Source of the DNA: Planctomycetota bacterium
GTDB taxonomy: Bacteria > Planctomycetota > Planctomycetia > Pirellulales > Lacipirellulaceae
Length of the DNA: 46,277 nucleotides
Assembly: GCA_013286045.1 (NCBI GenBank)
Contig: JABDGM010000025.1
Coordinates: 1 to 46,277, forward strand
Direction of reading: 5' to 3'
In this document: positions 8,862 through 18,800 of the stretch, piece by piece
How positions within the stretch are numbered: position 1 is the first letter of the stretch
How the letters are laid out: the number at the start of each line of letters is the position of its first letter
Translations under genes and position numbers: made by a program
The notes under the pieces: generated by a model
The model's input: the letters and a program-made list of their open reading frames with translations, nothing else
Database searches by the model: none
Told to the model about the DNA's origin: nothing

Positions 8862-9698
8862 TCAGGGACGACATGGGATGGGCGCGCCAATGACCGGCAG
8901 TGCGGATTCACGACCAGGCGGAGCAAGATTATGTTTGACGCACAGGTCGTAGAAGCGGCGCAGGCCCGCTTGTTCGCGCGGACCTAGTGTGAAATGTAAG
9001 TTGTCGCGGAAGTAGCTTTCAGCGAGTGCGACAGGGATATCGAGCAGCGGCGCTTCCTGGGCAGCGATTTGCTCAAAATGCTGAACGCCACGATCGCGGA
9101 CGGTGTTGAGTACGTCGGTGAGTTCCGACGAAATCGTGCTGTCGGCGGCGATCCACATAGCGAAGACGAAAGGCAGGCCGGTCCACTCGCTCCACTTTTC
9201 GCCGAGGTCCCACTCATCGCAAATCTCTTTGATGTGGGCGGGCTGTTGAGCGTTGGTAATCGCGCGATCCCCGATTAAGAGAACGGCATCGGCTGTGGAG
9301 GTCTCGGGACCGCAGCCGATGGGAAGCGACTCGAGCGCGGGACGCACGCCGCACATTTCCGCGAGCAGGATTTGGCTCAGGGCGGCGCTAGTGCGCGAGC
9401 CCTCATCGAGCGCGAGGCGACGAACTTCGTTTGGCGGCACACGAAACTGCACTTTGACGCTCAAAACCGCACCGTGGCAGGCGACGCAGGCGTTGGAGAC
9501 GATGCGGTGGCGCGGGGCCCGGAAGAACTCGACCGAGGGAACGAGGGCGACGTCCAACCGGCCGGCGGCGAGTGAATCGGCAAGGCGGCTTGGCAAATCG
9601 TAAGTTAGCGCGGCTTGCGGCGCAAGTGCGGGCAAGTCGTAAACGAGCGGTTTACTGTTCAGATAGTTAACGGCGCCGATACGCATGATTGAAAGCAT
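8862..9698 (-). CDS. mqnA: Chorismate dehydratase (MqnA)
   Basis: The first enzyme of the futalosine menaquinone route, which dehydrates chorismate to 3-[(1-carboxyvinyl)oxy]benzoate. It has a periplasmic-binding-protein fold without a signal peptide. The 278-residue protein shows the family start RIGAVNYLNSKPL (residues 6-18), DVALVPSVEF, LDEGSRTSAAL and LLIGDRAI. Two in-frame ATGs are possible, at 9698 and 9686. The family usually starts MRIG, which would place the start at 9686. Neither has a strong ribosome-binding site. It heads the minus-strand block of mqnA, mqnC, ABC genes and deaminase, and is divergent from the DUF4139-type pair across a 136-base gap. Confidence 0.95.
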   Translation of the reverse strand: MLSIMRIGAVNYLNSKPLVYDLPALAPQAALTYDLPSRLADSLAAGRLDVALVPSVEFFRAPRHRIVSNACVACHGAVLSVKVQFRVPPNEVRRLALDEGSRTSAALSQILLAEMCGVRPALESLPIGCGPETSTADAVLLIGDRAITNAQQPAHIKEICDEWDLGEKWSEWTGLPFVFAMWIAADSTISSELTDVLNTVRDRGVQHFEQIAAQEAPLLDIPVALAESYFRDNLHFTLGPREQAGLRRFYDLCVKHNLAPPGRESALPVIGAPIPCRP

Positions 9699-9763
9699 TA
9701 TACGGCAATTGAAGGCCGATCGTTAGTCGCGCCAGATACTGATAATGCGCCGATTTGTTTTTG

Positions 9764-9791
9764 GGAACTTTCAGGCGGTGGGACCGTCTAA
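9764..9791 (+). promoter_or_regulatory. Sigma-E/AlgU-type ECF promoter candidate
   Basis: GGAACTT (9764-9770), then 16 bases between GAACTT and TCTAA (9787-9791). This closely fits the known ECF sigma-E/AlgU pattern GAACTT-N16/17-TCTGA. The -10 lies 43 bases before the ATG at 9835, leaving a short leader that contains an AAGGTG ribosome-binding site at 9823-9828. The match is seen directly. Use by an ECF factor is inferred. Confidence 0.5.
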
Positions 9792-9834
9792 CCTTCGAGC
9801 ACGCAGTTTGGGCCAGTCTTAGAAGGTGATATTT

Positions 9835-11076
9835 ATGTGGGCCGATTTATCGCGCGTAGGTCGTATTTGGCGGCGAACCAAGCGCAGGTTGATTCCAGCG
9901 ATCGCCTTTTCAGCGATGCTAGCAACCAGAAACGCGGACGCGCGCGTCAAATTAATTACGCTGCCTGTTCGCGAGCGAGTGGAAATCCAACTCGACAATC
10001 CGAATGCCACGCTGGTGGAAGAAGAACGCGTCGTACCGCTCGTGAAGGGCGAGAATCAGGTCGACTTCTCTTGGGCTAATACGCAGATCGATCCGGACAC
10101 AATCGTATTTCGAGTGATCGGGTCCGCTGAAGAGAAAAAGTCTGAGATTAATGTCGTCGCCGTGAGCTATCCGCCCAACGAAGCGTCACTGGCTTGGACC
10201 ATTGGCGCCAGTGACGCGTGCTCGGCGCGCGTGCGGATCAGTTATCTGCTCGGGAATTTGACAAAGAGTTTTGCCTACCGCGCGGTTGCGTCGCGCGATG
10301 AGAAACATCTGACGTTGTCGCAGTACATGCGCGTGGACAATCTTGCCAATGAAGAGTTTTCGCAGAGCGATGTGTATGCGGGCTTTGGGCCCACGTTTCA
10401 GAAGCCTATCGGGCTTAACGAGACGAAGGAAATACTGGTCGACAAATTCGAAGGGGTGCCGGTCGAAAAGATTTATTCGTGCAATCCGCAAGAGTCCGAC
10501 TACTTGGATCGCGCCCAAAACAAGTTACGCGTGCCAATGCATTACGTGCTCACAAATGACGCGGCGCACAAGCTCGGCAATGCGGCTTTGCCGTACGGGA
10601 AGGTGCGAATGTTTATCGAAGGGGCGGCGGGAAGTGCGCAGGCGGGAACCGCGTTTCTCGGCGAGGACTGGGGCAAATTTACGCCAAAGGACGGCGAGAT
10701 GCGGCTGTACTTGGGGGTGACGCAGGACGTCGTCGTAAAACGAACAATTGAAAAGAGTGAATTCAAGCGGGTGACGGGAAATCTGTTTAACCATGACATT
10801 GTCGTGAAGTACGAGATCGAGAATTTCAAGAAAGAACCAGTGACGCTGAACGTGGCGGAGAATTTGACTTATTTACGCAATGAGATTCACGGAAATACAA
10901 GTCGTGAGGTGGACTATGAACTTCACAACGACACGACGTTCGAGGGTGGTCCGGATCCGGAACATAGCCGGGCGGACCAGTTGGAGTTTCACGCGAAGCT
11001 GCCCGCGGCGGACGGCGAGGGGAAGGCGGAGAAGATTGTGCATCGGTTGCATCTAACGCTGAAGAATGAGTGGTGA
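9835..11076 (+). CDS. Secreted DUF4139-like protein, paralogue A
   Basis: A 413-residue exported protein. ATG 9835 was chosen over GTG 9826 because AAGGTG (9823-9828) is well spaced from it. The N-terminus is long and basic (residues 1-22) followed by a short hydrophobic segment ending near ADA-R, so a somewhat atypical signal peptide. The mature region begins with a beta-rich segment containing DFSWANTQIDPD. The next gene has a matching QFSWANTLIDPS at the equivalent place, so the two are paralogues. The C-terminal segment (NHDIVVKYEIENFKKEPVTL) resembles the end of DUF4139 domains, in which a beta sandwich is repaired by backbone-like repeats. Function is not known. DUF4139 proteins are often labelled mucoidy-inhibitor-like, but that name is not evidence of activity. 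Likely co-transcribed with the following gene. Confidence 0.8.
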   Translation: MWADLSRVGRIWRRTKRRLIPAIAFSAMLATRNADARVKLITLPVRERVEIQLDNPNATLVEEERVVPLVKGENQVDFSWANTQIDPDTIVFRVIGSAEEKKSEINVVAVSYPPNEASLAWTIGASDACSARVRISYLLGNLTKSFAYRAVASRDEKHLTLSQYMRVDNLANEEFSQSDVYAGFGPTFQKPIGLNETKEILVDKFEGVPVEKIYSCNPQESDYLDRAQNKLRVPMHYVLTNDAAHKLGNAALPYGKVRMFIEGAAGSAQAGTAFLGEDWGKFTPKDGEMRLYLGVTQDVVVKRTIEKSEFKRVTGNLFNHDIVVKYEIENFKKEPVTLNVAENLTYLRNEIHGNTSREVDYELHNDTTFEGGPDPEHSRADQLEFHAKLPAADGEGKAEKIVHRLHLTLKNEW

Positions 11077-11102
11077 GTGGTTCGCAATGCGATTGAATTT
11101 GC

Positions 11103-11127
11103 CACAGAGGGCACAGAGGTCACAGAG
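11103..11127. repeat. Three-copy CACAGAGG 9-bp tandem repeat
   Basis: CACAGAGG occurs at 11103-11110 and 11112-11119, and CACAGAG at 11121-11127, giving a 9-base period between the two DUF4139-like genes. A similar repeat is known from intergenic DNA of many environmental bacteria. The last unit lies about 7 bases upstream of the ATG at 11135 and so occupies the ribosome-binding position. Confidence 0.7.
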
Positions 11128-11134
11128 AATACCA

Positions 11135-12568
11135 ATGCGTACAGTTTTTCGATTTTTGGTCGCAGTTACCGCAACAGTCGGCATCGATAATTTCAGCGAT
11201 GCGGAAAACATTGATCTTTCGACTGTGCCGGCACGCAACGCGGTGCAGCTCACTATTTACAACAGCGAAGACATCACGCTCGTACGGGAGACGCGCGTCG
11301 TGACGTTTAAGAAGGGGAGCAATCCGCTCCAGTTTTCCTGGGCGAATACGTTGATTGATCCTTCGAGTGTGGAGCTACGGTTTCTTACGTCTGCTGATAA
11401 GTTGGAGGTCGCGGATACAACGTTTCCTCATGACAAGCCGCAGATGTTGTATTGGAACGTGCGTAGTGAAATGGAGGGCGAAGCTACGATTCAAATCACG
11501 TACTTCACGAGTGGCATCACGTGGAGCTCGGATTACGTGGTGATTGCGGATAAGGACGAGGCGAGGCTCGATATCGACGGGTTCGTGCGAGTTACTAACA
11601 ACAGCGGCGAGGAGTATGAGAACGCCCAGATTCGGCTGGTTGTGGGCACGATCAATCTTGTGGAAAAAATTGCCCAGCTGGCGAAAGTTCCAGTGGGTGA
11701 AGTCAAAGACATGGATGGTGCGAAGCTTGGACTGATGCGGCGAGAGGTGTTAGCGGAGAGCATCGACCGATCGGCGAGTGGTGGCGCGGCGAACGCTGCG
11801 TGTATGCCTGCGGCGGCGGAAAAGGCGATTGTGAAAGAAGGATTGAGCGAGTACTTCATCTATTCAATCGAGGGAACCGAGACGATCCCTAATGGCTGGT
11901 CGAAGCGCATGCGAAGCTTTGCGGGGAAGGGCGTGCCGATGAAGGTAGAGTATCGATATCGCCCGAAAGAGTACGGAGACCAATTGGTGCGACTGTATTT
12001 GATGACGAACAACGAGGAGTCGAAGTTAGGTACGACTCCGCTGCCGGACGGGATGGTGCGGCTATTCCGAAGCAATGGGCGCGGCGGACTTTCTTATCTG
12101 ACGCAGCAAGTGACTAAATACGTGCCGATTGGCGACAAGATTGAGTTGAACTTGGGAGCTGATCCGAACGTTGTGTTCGAGCTTAAGAAGGTTCGAATGT
12201 CGCGTGAAAAGTTGTGGATGCAGCTGCACGGTAAGAATACGTTTCAGGAAGTGGGCGTCGACACGACCGAGACGGAGCAGAACAGCACGGTCGTCGGTTG
12301 GGATGACCGCTGGGAATATCAGCAGCAAATTCGCAATTACACGGCGATGCCCATCGACTTGGAAGTTCGGCGGAGCTTTGACGGTGACACGGTTTTTCGA
12401 AGTCGACTGGAGCCGACACAATTTGATTATCAGACGGTGCAATTTACGACGCAGGTGCCAGCAGGCGAGAAAAAGGAATTGGCGTATGAAGTCGTGCAGC
12501 ACCAAGGACGGAATGCGAAACAAACGCACGTAACGATTGAAGCGGCCGACGTGAAATCGCCGCGCTGA
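11135..12568 (+). CDS. Secreted DUF4139 domain protein, paralogue B
   Basis: A 477-residue exported protein. ATG 11135 starts a signal peptide (MRTVFRFLVAVTATVG). An earlier in-frame ATG at 11066 would translate the CACAGAGG repeat into an Arg/Gln-rich leader and is unlikely. After a beta-rich N-terminal part with QFSWANTLIDPS, the DUF4139 domain starts near residue 125: WSSDYVVIADKDEARLD and FVRVTNNSGEEYENAQIRLV are characteristic. It ends with the YQQQIRNYT, DLEVRRSF and YQTVQFTTQVPAGEKKEL strands. The domain suggests a cell-envelope beta-sandwich protein with no visible catalytic residues. It is 58 bases downstream of paralogue A and probably in the same transcript. It is longer than A mainly in the loop that holds VGEVKDMDGAK. 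Confidence 0.85.
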   Translation: MRTVFRFLVAVTATVGIDNFSDAENIDLSTVPARNAVQLTIYNSEDITLVRETRVVTFKKGSNPLQFSWANTLIDPSSVELRFLTSADKLEVADTTFPHDKPQMLYWNVRSEMEGEATIQITYFTSGITWSSDYVVIADKDEARLDIDGFVRVTNNSGEEYENAQIRLVVGTINLVEKIAQLAKVPVGEVKDMDGAKLGLMRREVLAESIDRSASGGAANAACMPAAAEKAIVKEGLSEYFIYSIEGTETIPNGWSKRMRSFAGKGVPMKVEYRYRPKEYGDQLVRLYLMTNNEESKLGTTPLPDGMVRLFRSNGRGGLSYLTQQVTKYVPIGDKIELNLGADPNVVFELKKVRMSREKLWMQLHGKNTFQEVGVDTTETEQNSTVVGWDDRWEYQQQIRNYTAMPIDLEVRRSFDGDTVFRSRLEPTQFDYQTVQFTTQVPAGEKKELAYEVVQHQGRNAKQTHVTIEAADVKSPR

Positions 12569-12654
12569 CAATTCGATTCCCGCCCGAGGGGCTGATATCT
12601 TCGAAGTGCGGAGATATACTCCAACCACGCATGGTTACGAGGTTGGAGATCGGC

Positions 12655-15600
12655 ATGGTTAGAGAGTTGATTTTGTTTCTGGGGCTGATCGGCGGGTTGA
12701 ACGTCGGTCGAGGTCGCCTTTCTGCCGAGGAACTTCCGGCCGCCTTCCCGACGCTGAAAGTGCCCGATGATTTTAGCGTCGAACTCGCGGCAGGGCCGCC
12801 GTTGGTCGAGCGGCCGATCGTGGCGGCGTTCGATGACGAGGGACGGCTGTATGTGGCGGAGTCGTCTGGTTCGAACGATCCTGTGCAAAAGCAGTTAGCT
12901 GAAAAGCCGCACCGCATTTTGCGCCTGGAGGATACGGACGGCGACGGCAAATTCGATCGGCGGACCGTGTTTGCCGATCACATGATGTTTCCAGAAGGAG
13001 CGATGTTTTTGGATGGGTCGCTCTATGTGTCGGCGCCGCCAAGCATCTGGAAGCTGACCGATACCGATGGCGATGGCGTCGCGGATAAGCGCGTTGAGTG
13101 GTTTAAGGGCGGAACGCTGACCGGCTGCGCAAACGATTTGCACGGGCCATATGCCGGACCGGACGGCTGGATTTATTGGTGCAAGGGGGCGTTTGGTGAG
13201 CAAACGCACATGGTGAACGGGCACGAGTGGACTACGAAGGCGTCGCATATCTTTCGATGCAGGCGGGATGGAAGCGGCTTCGAACCGGTGATCACCTGCG
13301 GGATGGACAATCCCGTGGATGTCGCGTTTATGGCGGACGGGGAACGCATTCTCTCCGGCACTTATTTTGCTGATGGCCCGCGGCACGATGGGTTGGCACA
13401 TGCGATTTACGGCGGCGTGTATGGAAAGAAGAACAGCGTACTTGCCGGGCATCCGCGAACGGGCGAGCTCATGCCGTTGCTGGTAACGCTGAGCCCTGCG
13501 GCGTGCTGTGGGTTGGAACGATATGAGTACGACGCGTTTGGTCCAGGTTACCTGGATAACCTTTTTCTTTGCCAATTCAACCTTCGCAAAGTTTCGCGGC
13601 ACGTGCTGAGGCCGCGCGGGAGCACGTACAGTAGCGAGGACAGTGACTTTGTGTGGTCGGATTTTGTGGACTTCCATCCGACGGATGTCGTTGTCGATGC
13701 GGATGGGAGTTTGCTCGTCGTCGATACGGGCGGGTGGTACAAATTGTGTTGCCCCACATCGCAGCTGTGGAAGCCGGACGTGCTTGGCGGCATTTACCGG
13801 ATAAGGCGTACAGGGCCCAAGATACCTGCCGATCCGCGCGGTCGTGAAATCGATTGGCAGCATGCGAAGATTGACCGACTTTGGCAGCTGCTCGGCGATG
13901 AGCGGCCGGCGGTTCGGCACCGAGCGAGTGAATCACTTTTATCGCAAGGAGACTCGAGCGAGCTACAAGGGTTTCTACAGAAATGGGAAGACGAAAGAAA
14001 TCGAGCCGCCGATCGTCGCCAACCAGAATCGAAACAGGTTACGCTCGCGCGAGAGTGGATGTTGTCGCGGCTCGATTCGGAGTTATCTCGGCGGCTCTTG
14101 CGTTCATTCTTATCAAACGGTGACGATGAAGAGCGACACGTCGCATTGCAGTCTGCCAGTTTGAATCGCGATAAGGAGGCGGCGGGCGAAGTTCGGAAGA
14201 TACTGAAGCAGGATACGGCGGCCAATCGTCGCATTGCGGCGGAGGCGCTTGGGAGAATCGGTGATACGTCGGCAGTGCCTGAACTTCTGAGCGCGGCCGA
14301 AAGTGCGGACGACCGGATTCTGCAGCATTCGGTCGTCTATGCGCTCATTGAGTTGGCGGATCCGGTGGCTACTCGGCGGGAAATATCGAGCAAATCGCCG
14401 AAGGTCGTCGCAGCGGCGCTGCTCGCGCTTGATCAGATGGCTGGCAGCGATATCAGGGCCACGGATGTAATTCCACATTTGAATGCGGCGGATGAGACGC
14501 TGAGGCAAGCGGCAGGATGGATTGTAAGGCAACACGCCGAGTGGGGTGGCGAGTTAGCACAATCGCTTGATCAGCAACTGAAATCGCTCAGCGGCAAAAA
14601 GGCCGAGAAAGACGAGGCGAGTGGGAACGACGCTTTGCGCGAACTTTTGAGTCTCTTCGCTTCCGACCCGGCAGTGCAAAAAGTTCTGGCCGACGCTTGC
14701 ACGGCTCATGAAAGCTCGCCGGAGTCGCGACGAGTCGCGCTGCGTGCAATGGCGAACGTGACGCTGCAAGGCCCACCGGATGACTGGAAGCCGGCGATCG
14801 CGAAGGCGCTGACGTCGGCGAGCGCGGATGAGTTGCCGCTGGCGATCGCGACGGCGCGGCGTTTTCCGATCGTGTCTTCAAGCGATTCGGGCATTTCTCG
14901 GGCGCTCACCGAGATCGGCAATAGCGATCGATACCCGGCGGAGCAGCGAGTCGACGCGCTGTCGATCGTCGCGGGAAAAGCGCCGAGTCTGAGCGATGCG
15001 GAGTTCGATCTGCTCATTCAGTCGCTTTCGGGCGATTCGCCGGTGGCCGTACGGTCCGCGGCTGCCGATGCGATTTCAAAATCGCATCTTAGCCCAACTC
15101 AATTGAAGGCTTTGTGCAAAGCGATCGAGACGGCGAGTCCGCTGGAGTTGAATCGCCTTCTGAAGCCATTTGCCGCGATGAAGGACGACGCGATTGGGCT
15201 GACGTTAATTGCCGCGATCAAGGCTTCGCCGTCGGTTGCGTCGCTACGACTTGATCTGCTCCGTGAAGCGTTGGAGAAGTACGGGCCATGCGTGCAGCAA
15301 GGAATTGGTGAGTTGGAAGCGGTCGTCAATGTGGATGCGAGCTCACAGCGGCAACGCATTGAGGCGATGCTTCCATATGTCGCGAAAGGGGATGTGCGAC
15401 GTGGTCATGCCGTGTTCTACAGTGCGAAGGCTGCATGCTCGTCGTGTCATCGCATGGGTTACGCGGGAGGCACGACAGGGCCGGAGCTTTCGCATGTTGG
15501 GCAAACTCGCTCCGAGCGAGATATTTTGGAATCCGTTCTTTTTCCAAGCTTGAGCTTCGTACGAAGCTACGAACCGATGTTGATCACGACGCAGGACGGC

Positions 15601-15837
15601 AGAACCATTAACGGGATCATTAAGGAAGAGACGACGCAGGAGTATGTGGTAGCGACGGGGCCGGATCAAATGGTGAGGCTGCTACGGACAGAAGTCGATG
15701 AGATTCAGCCGAGCAAGACTTCGATTATGCCGGCGGGGTTGGATAGGCAATTGACGCCGGGGGAGCTCGGCGATTTGGTGGCGTTTTTGAAGAATCCTAC
15801 CAATGCGGAGAAAGCGAAACCGCAAGCGGCGAAGTAG
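12655..15837 (+). CDS. Dehydrogenase-propeller / HEAT / CxxCH heme protein (PVC type)
   Basis: A 1060-residue exported protein of the planctomycete membrane-bound dehydrogenase plus cytochrome type. The ATG at 12655 is preferred over 12631 because GGAG (12645-12648) precedes it at good spacing and it opens directly on a signal peptide (MVRELILFLGLIGGLNVG). Residues ~35-370 form a beta-propeller-like domain with repeated Asp-rich loops (LEDTDGDGKFDRR, LTDTDGDGVADKR). Residues ~400-880 are helical HEAT-like repeats (for example SAVPELLSAAES). The C-terminal cytochrome domain carries the heme motif CSSCH near residue 928, with a probable axial-ligand segment further on (TSIMPAGLD). It probably transfers electrons from an unknown extracytoplasmic substrate. 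It converges on another protein of the same plan with 24 bases between stops. Confidence 0.9.
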   Translation: MVRELILFLGLIGGLNVGRGRLSAEELPAAFPTLKVPDDFSVELAAGPPLVERPIVAAFDDEGRLYVAESSGSNDPVQKQLAEKPHRILRLEDTDGDGKFDRRTVFADHMMFPEGAMFLDGSLYVSAPPSIWKLTDTDGDGVADKRVEWFKGGTLTGCANDLHGPYAGPDGWIYWCKGAFGEQTHMVNGHEWTTKASHIFRCRRDGSGFEPVITCGMDNPVDVAFMADGERILSGTYFADGPRHDGLAHAIYGGVYGKKNSVLAGHPRTGELMPLLVTLSPAACCGLERYEYDAFGPGYLDNLFLCQFNLRKVSRHVLRPRGSTYSSEDSDFVWSDFVDFHPTDVVVDADGSLLVVDTGGWYKLCCPTSQLWKPDVLGGIYRIRRTGPKIPADPRGREIDWQHAKIDRLWQLLGDERPAVRHRASESLLSQGDSSELQGFLQKWEDERNRAADRRQPESKQVTLAREWMLSRLDSELSRRLLRSFLSNGDDEERHVALQSASLNRDKEAAGEVRKILKQDTAANRRIAAEALGRIGDTSAVPELLSAAESADDRILQHSVVYALIELADPVATRREISSKSPKVVAAALLALDQMAGSDIRATDVIPHLNAADETLRQAAGWIVRQHAEWGGELAQSLDQQLKSLSGKKAEKDEASGNDALRELLSLFASDPAVQKVLADACTAHESSPESRRVALRAMANVTLQGPPDDWKPAIAKALTSASADELPLAIATARRFPIVSSSDSGISRALTEIGNSDRYPAEQRVDALSIVAGKAPSLSDAEFDLLIQSLSGDSPVAVRSAAADAISKSHLSPTQLKALCKAIETASPLELNRLLKPFAAMKDDAIGLTLIAAIKASPSVASLRLDLLREALEKYGPCVQQGIGELEAVVNVDASSQRQRIEAMLPYVAKGDVRRGHAVFYSAKAACSSCHRMGYAGGTTGPELSHVGQTRSERDILESVLFPSLSFVRSYEPMLITTQDGRTINGIIKEETTQEYVVATGPDQMVRLLRTEVDEIQPSKTSIMPAGLDRQLTPGELGDLVAFLKNPTNAEKAKPQAAK

Positions 15838-15861
15838 TCGTTGATAATTCCGTCCGCGCTG

Positions 15862-18800
15862 CTATTTTCGGCTTACTAGGAATTCGACGACGTCGAGGAA
15901 TTCGGTCGGCGAGAGCGTGCTCGCGAGATTCTCGGGCATGCTGCTTTGGTTCGTGGTGCGCTGTTCGTCGATGTCGTCGTTCTTGATGGTTGCTTGTTTG
16001 CCCTCGGCCATGAGCAGTGTGACTGAGTCGCTCTCCTTCTTGATGATGAAGCCGACGAGGGTTTTGCCTTCGTTGGTGATGACCGTGGTTGTTTGGTATT
16101 TGGGGTCGACTTTCTTGCTGGGCTCGATGATCGACTCGACGATGTCGTGACGCGTGAGTCGTTTACCGACTTCGCTGAGGTCGGGGCCGAAGGTGTAGCC
16201 GGTGTTGCCGACTTTGTGGCAGCTGACGCAAAGTCGGCTGAAGACGGAGTGGCCGTTGTTGGCGTCGCCGGGCATTTTTTCGATTGCTGCGTAGGCTTTG
16301 GCGCGCGTCTTCTCGGGCGTTTGTGGGTTGATTAGTTTTTTCAGTTCGCCTTGGGCAGCAGCGCCGGGGGCTCGGCGTCGGATGTAATTGTCGAGAAATT
16401 CTTTGGCGTGGTCGTTATCGACGGTCAGCTTACCGGATTGGTACGCGTCTTTCCATTGCGGTTCGAGTGCAGCGAGTGTGTGCTCGAGCGTGTAATCGAT
16501 GAAGGAATCCGAAGGGGAGTTCAGGACGGCCAGCGATGCGGTAAGTGCGGCCGAAGATTGGAAGAAGCTCAGGCCGCGGATGGCTTCGAGGCGGACGCGC
16601 GGGTTTTCGTCGTTTACGCCGGCGGCGAGGAGGTCGACGGCGTTCGGCAGGTAGTCGCGTTCGTCGGACGCGACGTGCATGGCGGCGGCGCGGGCGTTGA
16701 AGGTTTTGGCGCCGAGGACCTCGCTCAGCAGCTTCTCATCGACGGCGTGCTGCGATTGCAGCGCCCACAGAGCTTCGCAGCGGAGGCGGTCGTAATCGGC
16801 GTCGTTTTTGTCGAGGCTGGCGACCCATTTGTTGACGGCGGCGACGACGGCGTCTTTGGGGCGATCGCGGAGTTCGCGGCGGGCGCGGTAGCGGGTGCGG
16901 AGTTCGTGCGTGCGGAGTTGGTCGAGGAGTTCTTCTTCGCTCTTGTCATACTGCGTGATGGGGTCGAGCAGTTTGTTCTTCGTGTAGACCATGCGGTAGA
17001 TGCGGCCGCGGGTGTGGTCGCGGTTCGGGTCGCGCTGGGAATACTGCATGTGGCCGATGAGTGCGTTGCACCAATCGCCGAACCAGAGGGCGCCGTCGGG
17101 GCCGATCTGGGCATCGACGGGGCGAAAGTTTTTGTCGGTGCTGCGGAGGAGGTCGTCGGGGATTTGTTTACCGTCGGCGCCTTTTTCCGACGACATGATT
17201 CGCTCGCCGGTGTAGCCGGCGCCTTGGTCGCGGATGTTGAACCGGGGCATGCCGTTCATGTTGATGACGCAAGAGTAGGTGAATTGGCCTTGGACGCCTT
17301 GTGGGAATTGGCGCGAGAACAAGAACTCGTTGCCGACGCAGGGGCGCATGCCTTGGTTGTTGAAGACGGGGTCCATGCCGCGGCGGCCCTGCACTTCGGC
17401 GCCGGAGAGGGGGGAATCCCAATGTTGTTGGGCGGAGGTGCCGTCGCCGACGAAGCCTTGGCCCCACTGGTCGAAGACGTAACACCAGGGGTTGCCGTAG
17501 CCCGGCGTGACGTAGTGATTGATCTTCATCGTGCGGAGGTCGATGATGTGCGAGCCGGGAGCGTCGTGCGTGCGGTGCGGGCCCCACGGGGTTTCGACCG
17601 TGGTGCTCATCGAGATGCCCTCGAGGTTGTGGAGCAGGCCGCCGTTGGAGAATTGGAATTTGCCGGCGACATGATGGGTGTCGTCGCTGGCCCAGCCATC
17701 GACCAATGGGACGACGAGGTCGGCTTTGCCGTCGCCGTCAGTGTCTTTCAGGAAGAGGTATCGCGGTTGGTCGACGACGATGACGCCGCCGTTCCAGAAT
17801 TCGAAGCCGGTGGGGCAGGTGAGCTTGTCGTAGAAGACAGTGCATTTATCGGCGCGGCCGTCGTGGTCGGTGTCTTCGAGGATGAGCAGGCGATCGCTGG
17901 GGCGCGGGTCGCCGGGCTTCCACATGGGGTACGTAGGCATGCAGCAGACCCAGAGGCGGCCGCGGTTGTCGAAGTTGATTTGGTCGGGCTTAGCCAGTTC
18001 GGGAAACTCGCGCTCGCTCGCGAAAAGTTTGACTTCGAAGCCATCGGGGACTTTCATCGTTTTGATGCAGTCCTCGGGCGAGAGGTATTCGAGCTTTTCG
18101 GGCTCTGAGTAGTGCTGAGCCGGGTTGCCGAATCGTGTTTCAGGGACGATCAGGTCGCCGGTGTTGCTATCGTCGGGTGGGCCGGGATTTTTGCCTTGGG
18201 CGATGTCCCAAACGAGGCGATCGCGAACGGCAGCCATCGCGCGGATTTTGGCGATTTCGCGCGGGAAAGTTTCGGTGTCCCACGTGCGACGGCCGCCATA
18301 GACGTACCAACCGTTGAGCATGCGGTAGTCTTGAAGGTGGATCCACGATTTGTCGATGATGGCGTCACGGAGTTTTTTGAAGTCGTCGGCGTCCATGTCG
18401 ACGGTCATTGGTTCGCCGAATAGCTGGCGATCGAGGTCGGCGGCGATGAAGCGGTCACCGGCTTCATTCAGATGGCAGCCGTTGATGGTGTATTGCATTC
18501 CGGCGTCTTTGGCGAAGGCGGCTTTCGTCGGTGTGAATAAATCGACGTAGGCGAGGCCGCGCGCCTTGGCGACTTCGGCGATGATCTTTGTGTAGGCAGC
18601 GAGTTGTTCGTCGCGGTCGTCGGCGTTTGGCCAAAGTGGGTTGCCGGTTGGCTCCCAAGCGACGGGGGATACCAAGACAAAGCGTGGCGACGAGCCGTCG
18701 AGGCGGGTATATTGCTTCGCCATGGAATCGAGGTAGTTGTTGTAGGCCTCGCGGAAATGCTGCGCCCCGTTTTTTCCGGCGAAGGCTTCGTTGAAGCCGA

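Noticed and set aside
11066..11134. Earlier ATG start for the second DUF4139 protein
   Set aside because: It would translate the CACAGAGG repeat and displace the signal peptide; the ATG at 11135 starts the signal peptide directly.
12895..13920. 341-codon minus-strand open frame
   Set aside because: Shadow of the plus-strand dehydrogenase-HEAT-cytochrome gene; composition rich in Arg and Pro without motifs.
16351..18108. 585-codon plus-strand open frame
   Set aside because: It is antisense to the SGNH-dehydrogenase-cytochrome gene, and its Val/Asp/Gly/Ala-rich product is what the opposite frame of GC-rich coding DNA gives. The minus-strand protein has clear domains and motifs.
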